A stretch of 39,677 nucleotides of DNA from CAZGAH01 sp964523295 (GTDB taxonomy: Bacteria > Desulfobacterota > Desulfovibrionia > Desulfovibrionales > Desulfovibrionaceae). Below, piece by piece: positions 8,120 through 17,353 of the stretch. Position numbers and translations under genes: made by a program. Location of the stretch: positions 1 to 39,677 of the forward strand of contig CAZGAH010000036.1 in the NCBI GenBank assembly GCA_964523295.1, in the 5' to 3' direction. The notes below the pieces were generated by a model that made no database searches, was not told the origin of the DNA, and worked only from the letters and a program-made list of their open reading frames with translations. Position 1 is the stretch's first letter. Each line of letters starts with the position of its first letter.

Positions 8120-8506
8120 ATGGAAGATCACATCAAGGAAGCGCTCGAGATTGTCAAGGCGCAAGCGAGCGTTCGAACAATGACCGAGGAAGAAATCACC
8201 TCGATGGTACAAAAACTTTCCGATGGCATTCGCTGCATCAGCGAAGGCGGCAAGGTCGACACGCAGGAATCGTTCGGGGACCCGAAAACAGCCATCAAGG
8301 AAAAATCGATTACCTGCCTGGAGTGCGGCAAGTCCTTCAAGGTCATCACCAAAAAGCATCTGGGCACGCACGGCCTCGACCCGGACAGCTACCGCGAAAA
8401 ATGGGGCATGAAGAAAAATACCCCGCTCGTCTGCAAGTCGCTGCAACGTGAGCGCCGGAAAAAAATGAAATCCATGAAGCTCTGGGAACGGCGCAAAAAA
8501 CAGTAG
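8120..8506 (+). CDS. MucR/Ros-family zinc-finger transcriptional regulator
   Basis: A 128-residue DNA-binding protein of the MucR/Ros type. The amino-terminal helix region (1-60) fits the oligomerisation part. The zinc finger has Cys66, Cys69, His80 and His84 within CLECGKSFKVITKKHLGTHG, followed by the family tail LDPDSYREKWGMKKNTPLVC. The Lys/Arg-rich end would help contact DNA. MucR proteins in alphaproteobacteria bind AT-rich DNA and control surface polysaccharide, motility and symbiosis genes; targets here are unknown. The start at 8120 is preferred over 8033 because the family begins there and a GAGGAAAAAGGG purine tract precedes it. The AT-rich islands nearby are the kind of DNA such proteins can silence (inference). 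Confidence 0.8.
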   Translation: MEDHIKEALEIVKAQASVRTMTEEEITSMVQKLSDGIRCISEGGKVDTQESFGDPKTAIKEKSITCLECGKSFKVITKKHLGTHGLDPDSYREKWGMKKNTPLVCKSLQRERRKKMKSMKLWERRKKQ

Positions 8507-8520
8507 GCCCGTATTTCCAC

Positions 8521-8555
8521 GCGGAAGCGAAGCTCACGCAAGGCTTCGCTTCCGC
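8521..8555. terminator. Hairpin between convergent mucR-like and alaS
   Basis: GCGGAAGCGAAGC (8521-8533) pairs perfectly with GCTTCGCTTCCGC (8543-8555) over a 9-base loop. It lies 14 bases after the MucR-like stop and 90 bases beyond the alaS stop, and may serve both directions. No long T-run follows on either side. Confidence 0.55.
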
Positions 8556-8644
8556 ACTCCGTCTGCAATCATCGACATCGGCCCACGATTCGGCACAACA
8601 GCCCCTGCCCTGTCCCGAAAGGCACGGCGGAACGGTGCTACGCC

Positions 8645-11293
8645 CTACCCCCGCACCAGCGCTCGCAAGCGCTCGAAGGCCTCAGGCAATGCGTCCGGGT
8701 TCGAGCCGCCGGCCTGCGCCATGTCCGGTCGGCCGCCGCCGCTGCCGCCGATCAGCGCGGCCACGTCCTTGATCAACTGCGGCGCGGTGAAGCGGGCGTG
8801 TAAATCCTTGCTCACAGACACAATCAGCGGAACCTTCCCGTCGCATACGCTCGCCAAGCAGGCAATCCCGGACGGCAGCTTGGAACGCACGTCGTCCATC
8901 AGCTCGCGCAGGGCCTTGATGTTCGGGGCGTCTACCCGGGCCACGAGCACGGGCACTCCGGCGATGGTCTCGACATGATCCATGATGCTGCCCCCGGTTG
9001 CGGACGCTGCCTTGGCCGAGAGGCGTTCCATGTCCTTGGTCAGCTTGCGCAATTCGGCCTGCATGGCCTTGACCCGGGCGACCAGTTCGCCGGGCTTCTG
9101 CCCCTGGCCCTTGAAGGCCTGCGCGATTTCCACCAGCTCGGCGCGCCCCTGCTGCGCCTGACGCAGGGCGTTCCAGCCCGTTGCGGCCTCGATGCGCCGG
9201 ACGCCGGCCGCCACGCCGCTTTCTGCCAGAATGAAAAACGAACCGATCTGTCCCGTGGCCCGCAGATGCGTTCCGCCGCATAGTTCGACGGAGACCCCGG
9301 GCACCTCGACCACGCGCACCGTATCCCCGTACTTCTCGCCGAACAGGGCCATGGCGCCCTTGGCAACGGCCTGCTCGTGACGCATCGAGGCGATCTGCAA
9401 TCCGATGTCCGCGAGCACGGCTTCGTTGACCAGTTGCTCGACCCGGCTGATTTCTTCCTCCGTCATGGCGGCGATATGCGTAAAATCGAAGCGCAGCCGA
9501 TCCGGTCCCACCAGCGAGCCCGCCTGTTTGACATGCTCGCCGAGCACGCTCCGCAGCGCCGCGTGGAGCAGATGCGTCGCCGTATGATTGCGCTCGGTCG
9601 CCAGTCGGTTCTCTTCGTCGACGACCAGACCGGCCTCCTGCTCCGCGCACACCTCACCCTCGGCCACGGACAGGCGATGGACGGTCAGCTCCGGCGCCGG
9701 CTTAAGCGCATCTTGGATCGCCGCCTGTCCGGTCGGCGTTGTCACCGTACCCATATCGCCGGTCTGACCGCCGGATTCGCCGTAAAACGGCGTGACCGAG
9801 GCAACCAGATAACCCGTTTCGCCCGCGCGGAGACGCTCCACGCGCTGGCCCTCGGCATCGAGCAGGGCAATGACACGGCTCTGGGCGTTGCGCTGGGAAT
9901 AGCCCACGAATTCGCTGCGCAGCCCCTCCTCGAGCAGTACACCGAAGCGGGCGGCCAGGCCGGCCTCGCCCGAACCCTTCCAGGCCGCGCGCGCGCGTTC
10001 CTTCTGTTCCAGCATCCGGGCGGTGTAGCCCTGCTCGTCGACCTGGAGCCCGTGCTTCCAGGCCACGTCGTTGACGATGTCCAGGGGAAAACCGTACGTA
10101 TCGTAGAGCTTGAAGGCGAAATCGCCGGAAACCAGGGTCTTGCCCGAGGCGCGCAGCGCGTCGATTTCGTCCTGAAGCATGAGCAGACCCTTGTCCAGGG
10201 TCTGACTGAAGCGCTCTTCCTCCTCGCGGACCACGCGCTGCATGAAATCCTTGACCCGCTCCAGTTCCGGAAAAGCGGCGCCCATCCGGTCCACCACCTC
10301 GGCCGCGGTCTCGAAAAGAAAGGGGTCGGTAAGTCCGATCAGCCGGCCGAAGCGGAAAGCCCGGCGGATGAGCCGACGCAGCACGTAGCCGCGGCCCTCG
10401 TTGGAGGGTAAAATGCCGTCAGCCACCAGAAAGGCGATAGCGCGGCTATGGTCGGCGATGACGCGCAACGAGACGTCCGCGTCGTCGTTCTGCCGGTAGG
10501 CGATGCCGGCCTTGGCCGCCGTATGATTCAGCAGTTCGCGAAACAGATCGATGTCGTAATTGGAGACGACGCCCTGACACACGGCCGCGATACGCTCGAG
10601 CCCCATGCCGGTGTCGATACTGGGCCTGGGCAAGGGTATGCGCCGGCCGGGCTCGATCTGGTCGTATTGCATGAACACGAGATTCCATATCTCCAGAAAC
10701 CGGTCGCAGTCGCATTTGCCGATCCCGCAATCCGGTCCGCAGGCCACGGCCTCGCCCATGTCGTAGAGTATCTCCGAGCAGGGGCCGCAGGGGCCAGTAT
10801 CGCCCATGGACCAGAAATTGTCCTTGTCGCCCAGGCGGTAGATACGCTCCTCGGGAAGTCCGGTGATCGTACGCCAGAGGCCATAGGCCTCGTCATCGTC
10901 CAGATAGACCGTAGCGTAGAGACGCTCCTGGGGCAGAGCCAGCTCGCGGGTGAGAAAATTCCAGGCCAGACGGATGGCGTCTTCCTTGAAATAATCGCCA
11001 AAGGAAAAATTCCCGAGCATCTCGAAGAAGGTGTGATGCCTGGCCGTACGGCCGACATTCTCCAGATCGTTGTGCTTTCCGCCCACGCGCAGGCACTTCT
11101 GCGAGCTGACTGCCCGGCTGTAAGGTCGCTGCTCCTGGCCGAGAAAGGTTTTCTTGAACTGAACCATGCCGGCGTTAGTGAACAGCAGCGAGGGATCGTC
11201 GCGGGGTACCAGCGATGACGAGGTTACGATTTCGTGACCGTTGTTGCGGAAATACTCGATAAAGCGTTGCCTGATTTCGTGTGCGCTGATCAC
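8645..11293 (-). CDS. alaS: Alanyl-tRNA synthetase
   Basis: Charges tRNA-Ala with alanine in the cytoplasm and edits mischarged Ser/Gly. At 882 residues it is full length. Visible parts: the class II catalytic core (LLFTNAGMVQFKKTFLG, RHHTFFEMLGNFSFGDYF), the editing domain with HTATHLLHAAL, the ELCGGTHLRATGQIG zinc/editing motif, and the C-terminal glycine-rich GGSGGGRPDMAQAGG tail. I place the start at GTG 11293: AGGAG lies 6 bases before it (11300-11304) and the protein then begins ISAHEIRQRF as in relatives. The upstream ATG at 11353 would add 20 basic residues not typical of the family. It lies 141 bases after recA on the same strand, an order known from Desulfovibrio. Confidence 0.95.
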   Translation of the reverse strand: MISAHEIRQRFIEYFRNNGHEIVTSSSLVPRDDPSLLFTNAGMVQFKKTFLGQEQRPYSRAVSSQKCLRVGGKHNDLENVGRTARHHTFFEMLGNFSFGDYFKEDAIRLAWNFLTRELALPQERLYATVYLDDDEAYGLWRTITGLPEERIYRLGDKDNFWSMGDTGPCGPCSEILYDMGEAVACGPDCGIGKCDCDRFLEIWNLVFMQYDQIEPGRRIPLPRPSIDTGMGLERIAAVCQGVVSNYDIDLFRELLNHTAAKAGIAYRQNDDADVSLRVIADHSRAIAFLVADGILPSNEGRGYVLRRLIRRAFRFGRLIGLTDPFLFETAAEVVDRMGAAFPELERVKDFMQRVVREEEERFSQTLDKGLLMLQDEIDALRASGKTLVSGDFAFKLYDTYGFPLDIVNDVAWKHGLQVDEQGYTARMLEQKERARAAWKGSGEAGLAARFGVLLEEGLRSEFVGYSQRNAQSRVIALLDAEGQRVERLRAGETGYLVASVTPFYGESGGQTGDMGTVTTPTGQAAIQDALKPAPELTVHRLSVAEGEVCAEQEAGLVVDEENRLATERNHTATHLLHAALRSVLGEHVKQAGSLVGPDRLRFDFTHIAAMTEEEISRVEQLVNEAVLADIGLQIASMRHEQAVAKGAMALFGEKYGDTVRVVEVPGVSVELCGGTHLRATGQIGSFFILAESGVAAGVRRIEAATGWNALRQAQQGRAELVEIAQAFKGQGQKPGELVARVKAMQAELRKLTKDMERLSAKAASATGGSIMDHVETIAGVPVLVARVDAPNIKALRELMDDVRSKLPSGIACLASVCDGKVPLIVSVSKDLHARFTAPQLIKDVAALIGGSGGGRPDMAQAGGSNPDALPEAFERLRALVRG

Positions 11294-11434
11294 CTCGGAC
11301 TCCTGCGTAAGTGGGGTAGTACGACGCCGCGACGTCGATTGTCGTTTCATCATAAACAGGCCACGACGCGGACGCCGCGGCAGCCGGAGGGACAGCTCCG
11401 GCCCTAGCCTCCGGTGCGCGACCGTGGAACCGGT

Positions 11435-12502
<1,068 letters not shown>

Positions 12503-12646
12503 CTTCCTCTCCAGGGTCGGAAAATTACAGAACGGGGCACTCATATCAGAAGCCAGGGCCGCGGGCAAATACCCTTAAGGGCGGAAAAAATGCTGAAACG
12601 CAAAGAAATCTCTGCTATGACGCTCGGAAGCAGGCCTCACCGGCCA

Positions 12647-12686
12647 ATGTCACCGATTGTCTTTGCCCCTGTCACAGAGCCGTAAC
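12647..12686 (+). promoter_or_regulatory. Phased Pho-box repeats upstream of pstS
   Basis: Seven-base repeats of the PhoB type sit on an 11-base period: ATGTCAC (12647), a weak TGTCTTT (12658), CTGTCAC (12669) and CCGTAAC (12680). The last two, separated by AGAG, match the classical CTGTCAT-N4-CTGTCAC pattern best. The position 73 bases before the pstS start fits PhoB activation under phosphate limitation. Confidence 0.7.
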
Positions 12687-12758
12687 AAACGAAACCTACT
12701 GTCCTGGAAACGAACTCAGGAACAATTTCGACAACGTCAACATGGAGGACACACCATC

Positions 12759-13583
12759 ATGCGTAACAGACTGATCGCGCTCATCGCCCTTATCGCCCTG
12801 GTTCTGACGACCAACGCCTGGGCGGCAAACCTCACTGTCAACGGCTCGACCACCATCCTGCCCATCATGCAAAAGGCCGTCGAGGCCTTCATGAAGGCCA
12901 ACCCCGACATCAACGTCACGGTTCAGGGCACGGGCTCCTCGAATGGCATCAAGGCCCTGCTCGACGGCGCCGCCGACATCGCCATGGCCTCGCGTAAGAT
13001 GAAGGACAAAGAAAAACAGGCCGGCGCCGATAAGGGCGTCAACGCCGTGGAATACAGAATCGCTCTGGACGCCCTGCTGCCCATCGTCAACCCTGCCAAC
13101 CCGGTCAGCGATTTGACCCTGGAGCAGCTTCAGGGCATTTACGCCGGACAGATCACTAACTGGAAGGAAGTCGGCGGCAATGACGAAGAGATCGTGGTCA
13201 TCTCCCGCGACTCGTCGTCCGGCACCTACGGCACCTGGAAAGACATGGTCATGGAACATGGCGACAAAAAAGAAAGGGTGACGCCCAAGGCACTGCTGCT
13301 CGCCTCCAGCGGCCTGGTGATGACCGAAGTGAGCAAGAACAAGAAGGCCATTGCCTACGACGGCATCGGCTACGTGGACAAGACCGTCAAGGCGCTCAAG
13401 GTGAAGGGCGTGGCGGGGAACATGGAAACCGTATACAGCAACGCCTTTCCGCTGGGCCGCGAGCTGCAGCTGTACACCAACGGCGATGCCAAAGGCGACG
13501 CCAAAAAGCTGATCGACTTCCTGCTTTCGGCCGAAGGCCAGCAGCTGGTCAAGGAGTCCGGGTTCATTCCCTTGAAGAAATAA
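12759..13583 (+). CDS. pstS: Periplasmic phosphate-binding protein PstS
   Basis: Binds phosphate in the periplasm and hands it to the PstCA channel. The 274-residue protein has a signal peptide (MRNRLIALIALIALVLTTNA, cleavage near AWA/AN). The mature start LTVNGSTTILPIMQ carries the phosphate-binding serine/threonine loop, and TGSSNGIKALLDGAADIAMASR and SRDSSSGTYGTW are further ligand loops. It belongs to the short PstS class common outside enterobacteria. The ATG at 12759 follows GGAGG (12744-12748); the longer frame would put residues before the signal peptide. It is first in a pstS-pstC-pstA group downstream of phased Pho boxes, and a strong hairpin after it probably lowers expression of the permease genes relative to pstS. 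Confidence 0.93.
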   Translation: MRNRLIALIALIALVLTTNAWAANLTVNGSTTILPIMQKAVEAFMKANPDINVTVQGTGSSNGIKALLDGAADIAMASRKMKDKEKQAGADKGVNAVEYRIALDALLPIVNPANPVSDLTLEQLQGIYAGQITNWKEVGGNDEEIVVISRDSSSGTYGTWKDMVMEHGDKKERVTPKALLLASSGLVMTEVSKNKKAIAYDGIGYVDKTVKALKVKGVAGNMETVYSNAFPLGRELQLYTNGDAKGDAKKLIDFLLSAEGQQLVKESGFIPLKK

Positions 13584-13622
13584 CCGGAAATGGCGCATTC
13601 GCCAGCCTTCCGCTTTGCCCGC

Positions 13623-13659
13623 CGCCCGCGTGCCCGGGATTTGCCCCGGGCCGCGGGCG
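13623..13659 (+). terminator. Hairpin between pstS and pstC
   Basis: CGCCCGCG (13623-13630) pairs with CGCGGGCG (13652-13659), and inside it CCCGGG (13633-13638) pairs with CCCGGG (13645-13650), with a single bulge and a 6-base loop. AAAA rather than a T-run follows. It suits an attenuator or RNA-stabilising hairpin that yields more pstS than pstCA message. Confidence 0.6.
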
Positions 13660-13715
13660 TAAAACCGCACCCGGCATAACGACAACCGGCCCCGCAACGA
13701 GGCCACAGGCCAGCC

Positions 13716-14603
13716 ATGGAACGCCGACAAAAAGACCGAATGATCCACTCCGGCTTTTTTCTGATAGCCGCCTCGTGCATCATCGTCCTGTTCCTGATCA
13801 TGTTTTTCCTCTTTATCGAAGGCCTGCCGCTGTTCAAGTTCGTGAAGGTCACGGACTTTCTGTTCGGCAAGCTCTGGTACCCCACGGAAGACCCGCCGGA
13901 CTTCGGCATCCTGCCCATGATCGTCGGCTCAGTGTCCGTCACGGCGCTGTCCTCGCTCTTGGCAATCCCCCTGGGCATCATGACCGCCATCTATCTGGCC
14001 GAAATCGCCAGTCCGCGCGCACGCGACATTCTCAAGCCGCTCGTGGAGATGCTCGCCGCCCTGCCGTCCGTGGTCATCGGCTTTTTCGGCATGGTCGTGG
14101 TCGCGCCGTTTTTGCAGGAGACCTTCGACCTGGCGACCGGGCTGAACATGTTCAATGCCTCGATCATGCTCGCCTTCATGGCCGTGCCCACGATCACCAG
14201 CCTGTCCGAGGACGCTATATTCAGCGTCTCCAACGAACTGCGCGAGGCCTCGCTGGCATTGGGAGCGACGCACTGGCAGACCATCCGGCGCGTAGTGCTG
14301 CCAGCAGCGCTCTCGGGCATCAGCACGGCGGTCATCCTGGGCATGTCGCGCTCGATCGGCGAAACCATGGTCGTGCTCATGGTGGCCGGTGGAGCGGCCA
14401 TGATCCCGACCTCGATATTCGACCCGATCAGGCCCATGCCGGCCAGCATCGCCGCAGAGATGGCCGAGGCGCCGTTCCGCGGCGACCATTACTACGCGTT
14501 GTTCGCCACGGGCCTGGTGCTCTTCTTCTTCACGCTGGCCTTCAACGCGCTGGCCGCCTATGTGGCCGAAAAAAAGAAACAGGTGGGCACGGCCACGCTG
14601 TAG
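13716..14603 (+). CDS. pstC: Phosphate ABC transporter permease PstC
   Basis: Inner-membrane half of the phosphate channel, 295 residues. It has an amino-terminal membrane segment (about 12-32), a periplasmic loop, then the ABC-permease core with five or more segments. The cytoplasmic EAA loop, which contacts the ATPase, is seen as ELREASLALGATHWQTIRRV with VVLPAALSGI after it, followed by SRSIGETMVV. The start ATG is the first of the frame; CCACAGGCCAGCC before it gives no strong ribosome site, so translation may be weak. It lies 132 bases after pstS with an intervening hairpin and is followed by pstA. A pstB ATPase gene is not found in this window. Confidence 0.92.
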   Translation: MERRQKDRMIHSGFFLIAASCIIVLFLIMFFLFIEGLPLFKFVKVTDFLFGKLWYPTEDPPDFGILPMIVGSVSVTALSSLLAIPLGIMTAIYLAEIASPRARDILKPLVEMLAALPSVVIGFFGMVVVAPFLQETFDLATGLNMFNASIMLAFMAVPTITSLSEDAIFSVSNELREASLALGATHWQTIRRVVLPAALSGISTAVILGMSRSIGETMVVLMVAGGAAMIPTSIFDPIRPMPASIAAEMAEAPFRGDHYYALFATGLVLFFFTLAFNALAAYVAEKKKQVGTATL

Positions 14604-14729
14604 CCTGTGTTCCGATCGAACACGATGCTCCCGGCCGTACCAGCCCCGGAGGCGTTTTGCGCCCCCGGAGCGTCGAACGGGTGAGTCCAGCCCCGCAATC
14701 CGCTCAACACGCGGATGCAAAGGAGAAAC

Positions 14730-15641
14730 ATGCACCAGCCGAACGAAGTCACGCTGCAAGCCATGGAGGCCTTTCAGGACCAGGGCTGCGTACGGCGTAA
14801 ACGTCCGATCCAACGCTTCTGGTTCGCCCTGTTCCGTTGCGCGGCCGGAGTCAATGGCGTGGCCCTGGCCATTATCTGCGGCTACATCCTGGTCCTGGGC
14901 CTGCCGGCCATAAGCTGGGAATTCGTCAGCGCCGAACCACGGGACTCCATGACCGCCGGCGGCATTTTCCCCTGCATCCTGGGCACGGTGCTGCTGTCCT
15001 ACGGCTCGTTGCTCCTGGCCCTGCCCTGGGGCGTGGGCACGGCCATCTATCTCCAGGAATACGCCCGGCCGGGAAAAATCGTCCATGCCATACGCCTGGC
15101 CATCAACAACCTGGCCGGCGTGCCCTCCGTCGTCTTCGGCCTGTTCGGCCTGGCCTTTTTCGTCACCCTCATGGACATGGGCGTCAGCCTGCTGGCCGGC
15201 ATGTGTACCCTGGCCGCGCTCATTCTGCCGCTCATCATCGGCGCCTCGGAAGAGGCCCTGCGCGCCGTACCCCAGACCTACCGCGAGGCCTCGCTGGCCC
15301 TGGGCGCCACGAAATGGCAAACCATATCCCAGGTGGTGCTGCCGGCCGCCCTGCCCGGCGTCCTCACCGGCGCCATCCTCGGCGTGAGCAAGGCCGCGGG
15401 CGAAACCGCGGCGATCATGTTCACCGCCGCCGTGTTCTTCAACCGCGAACTCCCCACCTCGCTGCTCGACGAGGTCATGGCCCTGCCCTATCACATCTAC
15501 GTGTTGGCCACGGCGGGCACGGACATCGAAAAAACCCGCCCCCTGCAGTACGGCTCGGCGCTGGTACTCATCGTGCTCGTCCTGGGCATGAATTTCCTGG
15601 CCATCTACCTGCGGGCAAGAATCCGGAATAGGATGCGTTAA
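14730..15641 (+). CDS. pstA: Phosphate ABC transporter permease PstA
   Basis: Second membrane half of the phosphate channel, 303 residues. It has an amino-terminal cytoplasmic extension of about 30 residues, a first membrane segment, and the permease core with the EAA loop TYREASLALGATKWQTISQV and the downstream SKAAGETAAIMF. I chose ATG 14730 because AAGGAG lies just before it (14719-14725); another in-frame ATG at 14715 lies in front of that ribosome site. A hairpin (14646-14668) lies between pstC and pstA. The usual next genes pstB and phoU do not follow; the next gene codes for a PIN-PhoH protein 130 bases later. The ATPase must be encoded elsewhere or be shared. Confidence 0.92.
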   Translation: MHQPNEVTLQAMEAFQDQGCVRRKRPIQRFWFALFRCAAGVNGVALAIICGYILVLGLPAISWEFVSAEPRDSMTAGGIFPCILGTVLLSYGSLLLALPWGVGTAIYLQEYARPGKIVHAIRLAINNLAGVPSVVFGLFGLAFFVTLMDMGVSLLAGMCTLAALILPLIIGASEEALRAVPQTYREASLALGATKWQTISQVVLPAALPGVLTGAILGVSKAAGETAAIMFTAAVFFNRELPTSLLDEVMALPYHIYVLATAGTDIEKTRPLQYGSALVLIVLVLGMNFLAIYLRARIRNRMR

Positions 15642-15771
15642 ATTTGACGAGTCAACCACTCCGTCCACGCGCATCCGATGCCTGCCTCAGTTGTAAAGCC
15701 CCGTACCGACGCATGCATCATCTGTTGTCCTCACCGTACGCGGCCGTTCACCCGCAACAGGATCATATCAG

Positions 15772-16962
15772 GTGAAAAAAAACTACATTCTCGACACCAA
15801 TGTCCTGATCGAAAATCCCTTGAGCATCGTCAACCTCCGCAACGGCGACGACAATACCATCTACATTCCCTTCCATGTGCTCGTCGAGCTGAATAAGCTC
15901 AAAAACAATCCCAGATTGCACCACATCGTCGCCCAGGTCGTGGACGTCCTGCTCGGCAACAAGGACTCCATCCGTTTCATCCGCAACGACGCCAGCACGT
16001 CCCCCTTTTCCGAGGCCATCGTCGACAACTTCATCCTCAAAGAAATTCTCGCCTCCCACGACATCGAAGACCCGATCCTGGTCACCAACGACCGGCTCCT
16101 GCAGCTGCAGGCCTCGCTTGCCGGCATTCAGAACGAGGAATTCAAGGACTCTCGACCGTTCGAATCCGAGTCCCAGCTCTTTACCGGTTTTGTGGAACCG
16201 CCCGGACAGCCCGTTCCCAACAGCTTCTCCTGGGTCGAGGGCAAACCGGTGTTCCATGGCCCGGACGGCGATGAGATCATCTCTTACGCCATGAGCGTCT
16301 GGAACGTAAAACCGCGCACCGTCTACCAGAATCTGGCCCTGCTCCTGCTGCAGCGCCCGCACATCGACCTGATCTCCATCCAGAGCGAGGCTGGTTTCGG
16401 GAAAACCTTCCTGGCCCTGGCGGCCGCACTGTATCTGGTGCTGGAAAAACGCAGCTTCGAAAAAATCTACGTGGTCAAGCCAACCATAGAGCTCGGCACC
16501 AAACTCGGCTACCTGCCCGGCGACGTCCGAGAAAAAATGGAACCATACGTCAAATACATCCACGAACTGCTGCTCAAACTCAACGCCTTGCGTCCCGCCA
16601 ACCGCCTGTTCCTCAACCCGACCGAGGAGATACCCCGCTACAACCCCAAAAAATTCGAAATCCTGCCCCTGGCCTATATCCGGGGAATGAATATCGAAAA
16701 CGCCTTCGTCATCATCGACGAAACCCAGAACCTCTCCCGCAACGAAGTCCGGGCATTGCTCACGCGCATGGGCGAAAACGTCAAGTGCGTCTGCCTGGGC
16801 GACACGCGCCAGGTCGATAATCCCTATCTCAGCGAATCGAACAACGGTCTGAACTGGATCGTCCGCAAACTCAAAGGCTACACCAACTTCGCCCACATCG
16901 TACTCAAAGGAGACAAATCCCGCGGCCCGATCACCGATTTGGTGCTCAAGTCGCAGCTGTAA
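15772..16962 (+). CDS. PIN domain-PhoH ATPase fusion (PhoH2 type)
   Basis: A 396-residue fusion. Residues 1-140 form a PIN nuclease-like domain: YILDTNVLIENP with the first acidic residue, VELNKLK, and DPILVTNDRLL with a later acidic site. Residues about 175-396 form the PhoH P-loop ATPase: Walker A SEAGFGKTF (about 205-213), then VVKPTIELG, and Walker B FVIIDETQNLSRNEVRALLTR. PhoH2 proteins are described as RNA-unwinding and RNA-cutting enzymes. The start is GTG 15772: AGGA lies 9 bases before it and the first residues are then those of the PIN fold. Position after pstSCA suggests a link to phosphate limitation, but no Pho box of its own is visible. Confidence 0.85.
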   Translation: MKKNYILDTNVLIENPLSIVNLRNGDDNTIYIPFHVLVELNKLKNNPRLHHIVAQVVDVLLGNKDSIRFIRNDASTSPFSEAIVDNFILKEILASHDIEDPILVTNDRLLQLQASLAGIQNEEFKDSRPFESESQLFTGFVEPPGQPVPNSFSWVEGKPVFHGPDGDEIISYAMSVWNVKPRTVYQNLALLLLQRPHIDLISIQSEAGFGKTFLALAAALYLVLEKRSFEKIYVVKPTIELGTKLGYLPGDVREKMEPYVKYIHELLLKLNALRPANRLFLNPTEEIPRYNPKKFEILPLAYIRGMNIENAFVIIDETQNLSRNEVRALLTRMGENVKCVCLGDTRQVDNPYLSESNNGLNWIVRKLKGYTNFAHIVLKGDKSRGPITDLVLKSQL

Positions 16963-17353
16963 CACCCGCAACCGTTCCTGCCACAGCCTGAAACACCCGC
17001 ACCACGAGATCACTCGCCGCAGGCGACATGCTCCCCGTGTTTTTTTCAAATTCGTACACCCATTCTTTTGACATGTATCAAAATTGTTAAATTTTTTTCC
17101 TCCTCCTCGCCTCGCATCCGGTCGCAGGATGTGTGGCTACGCGGCCTGCCGCTCCGACTCATGCTGGCCCGGGAATTGCTCTGCGAGCAAAGGAGATTGT
17201 GCGGGGCGATCAGCACAGGCGGGGGAACCTGCTGTACGCGCCGTGTGCGTCCCTGCTCTCCACAATGAATGTTGACAATTTTGTCGCCTATGACAACACG
17301 ACGCTGCCAGGACACAGAGGCTGCGTTGCTATAACGCCACGAAGTGACTAATC
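16963..17353. other. Intergenic stretch upstream of the EAL gene
   Basis: Several short frames cross this region but none has a recognised domain. A small hairpin (CATCC...GGATG, about 17113-17131) is present. Just before the EAL gene there are three half-sites: GACAA 17274-17278, TTGTC 17281-17285 and GACAA 17292-17296, which could be an operator or overlap a promoter (TTGACA at 17273-17278). No better -10 element was found at the right distance. Confidence 0.4.

Noticed and set aside
12503..12650. LexA (SOS) box upstream of recA
   Set aside because: I looked for CTGT-N8-ACAG and GTTC-type boxes and saw none; other LexA sites cannot be excluded by eye.
13929..15674. 581-codon minus-strand frame across pstC and pstA
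   Set aside because: It is a His/Gly/Asp-rich shadow of two well-supported permease genes.
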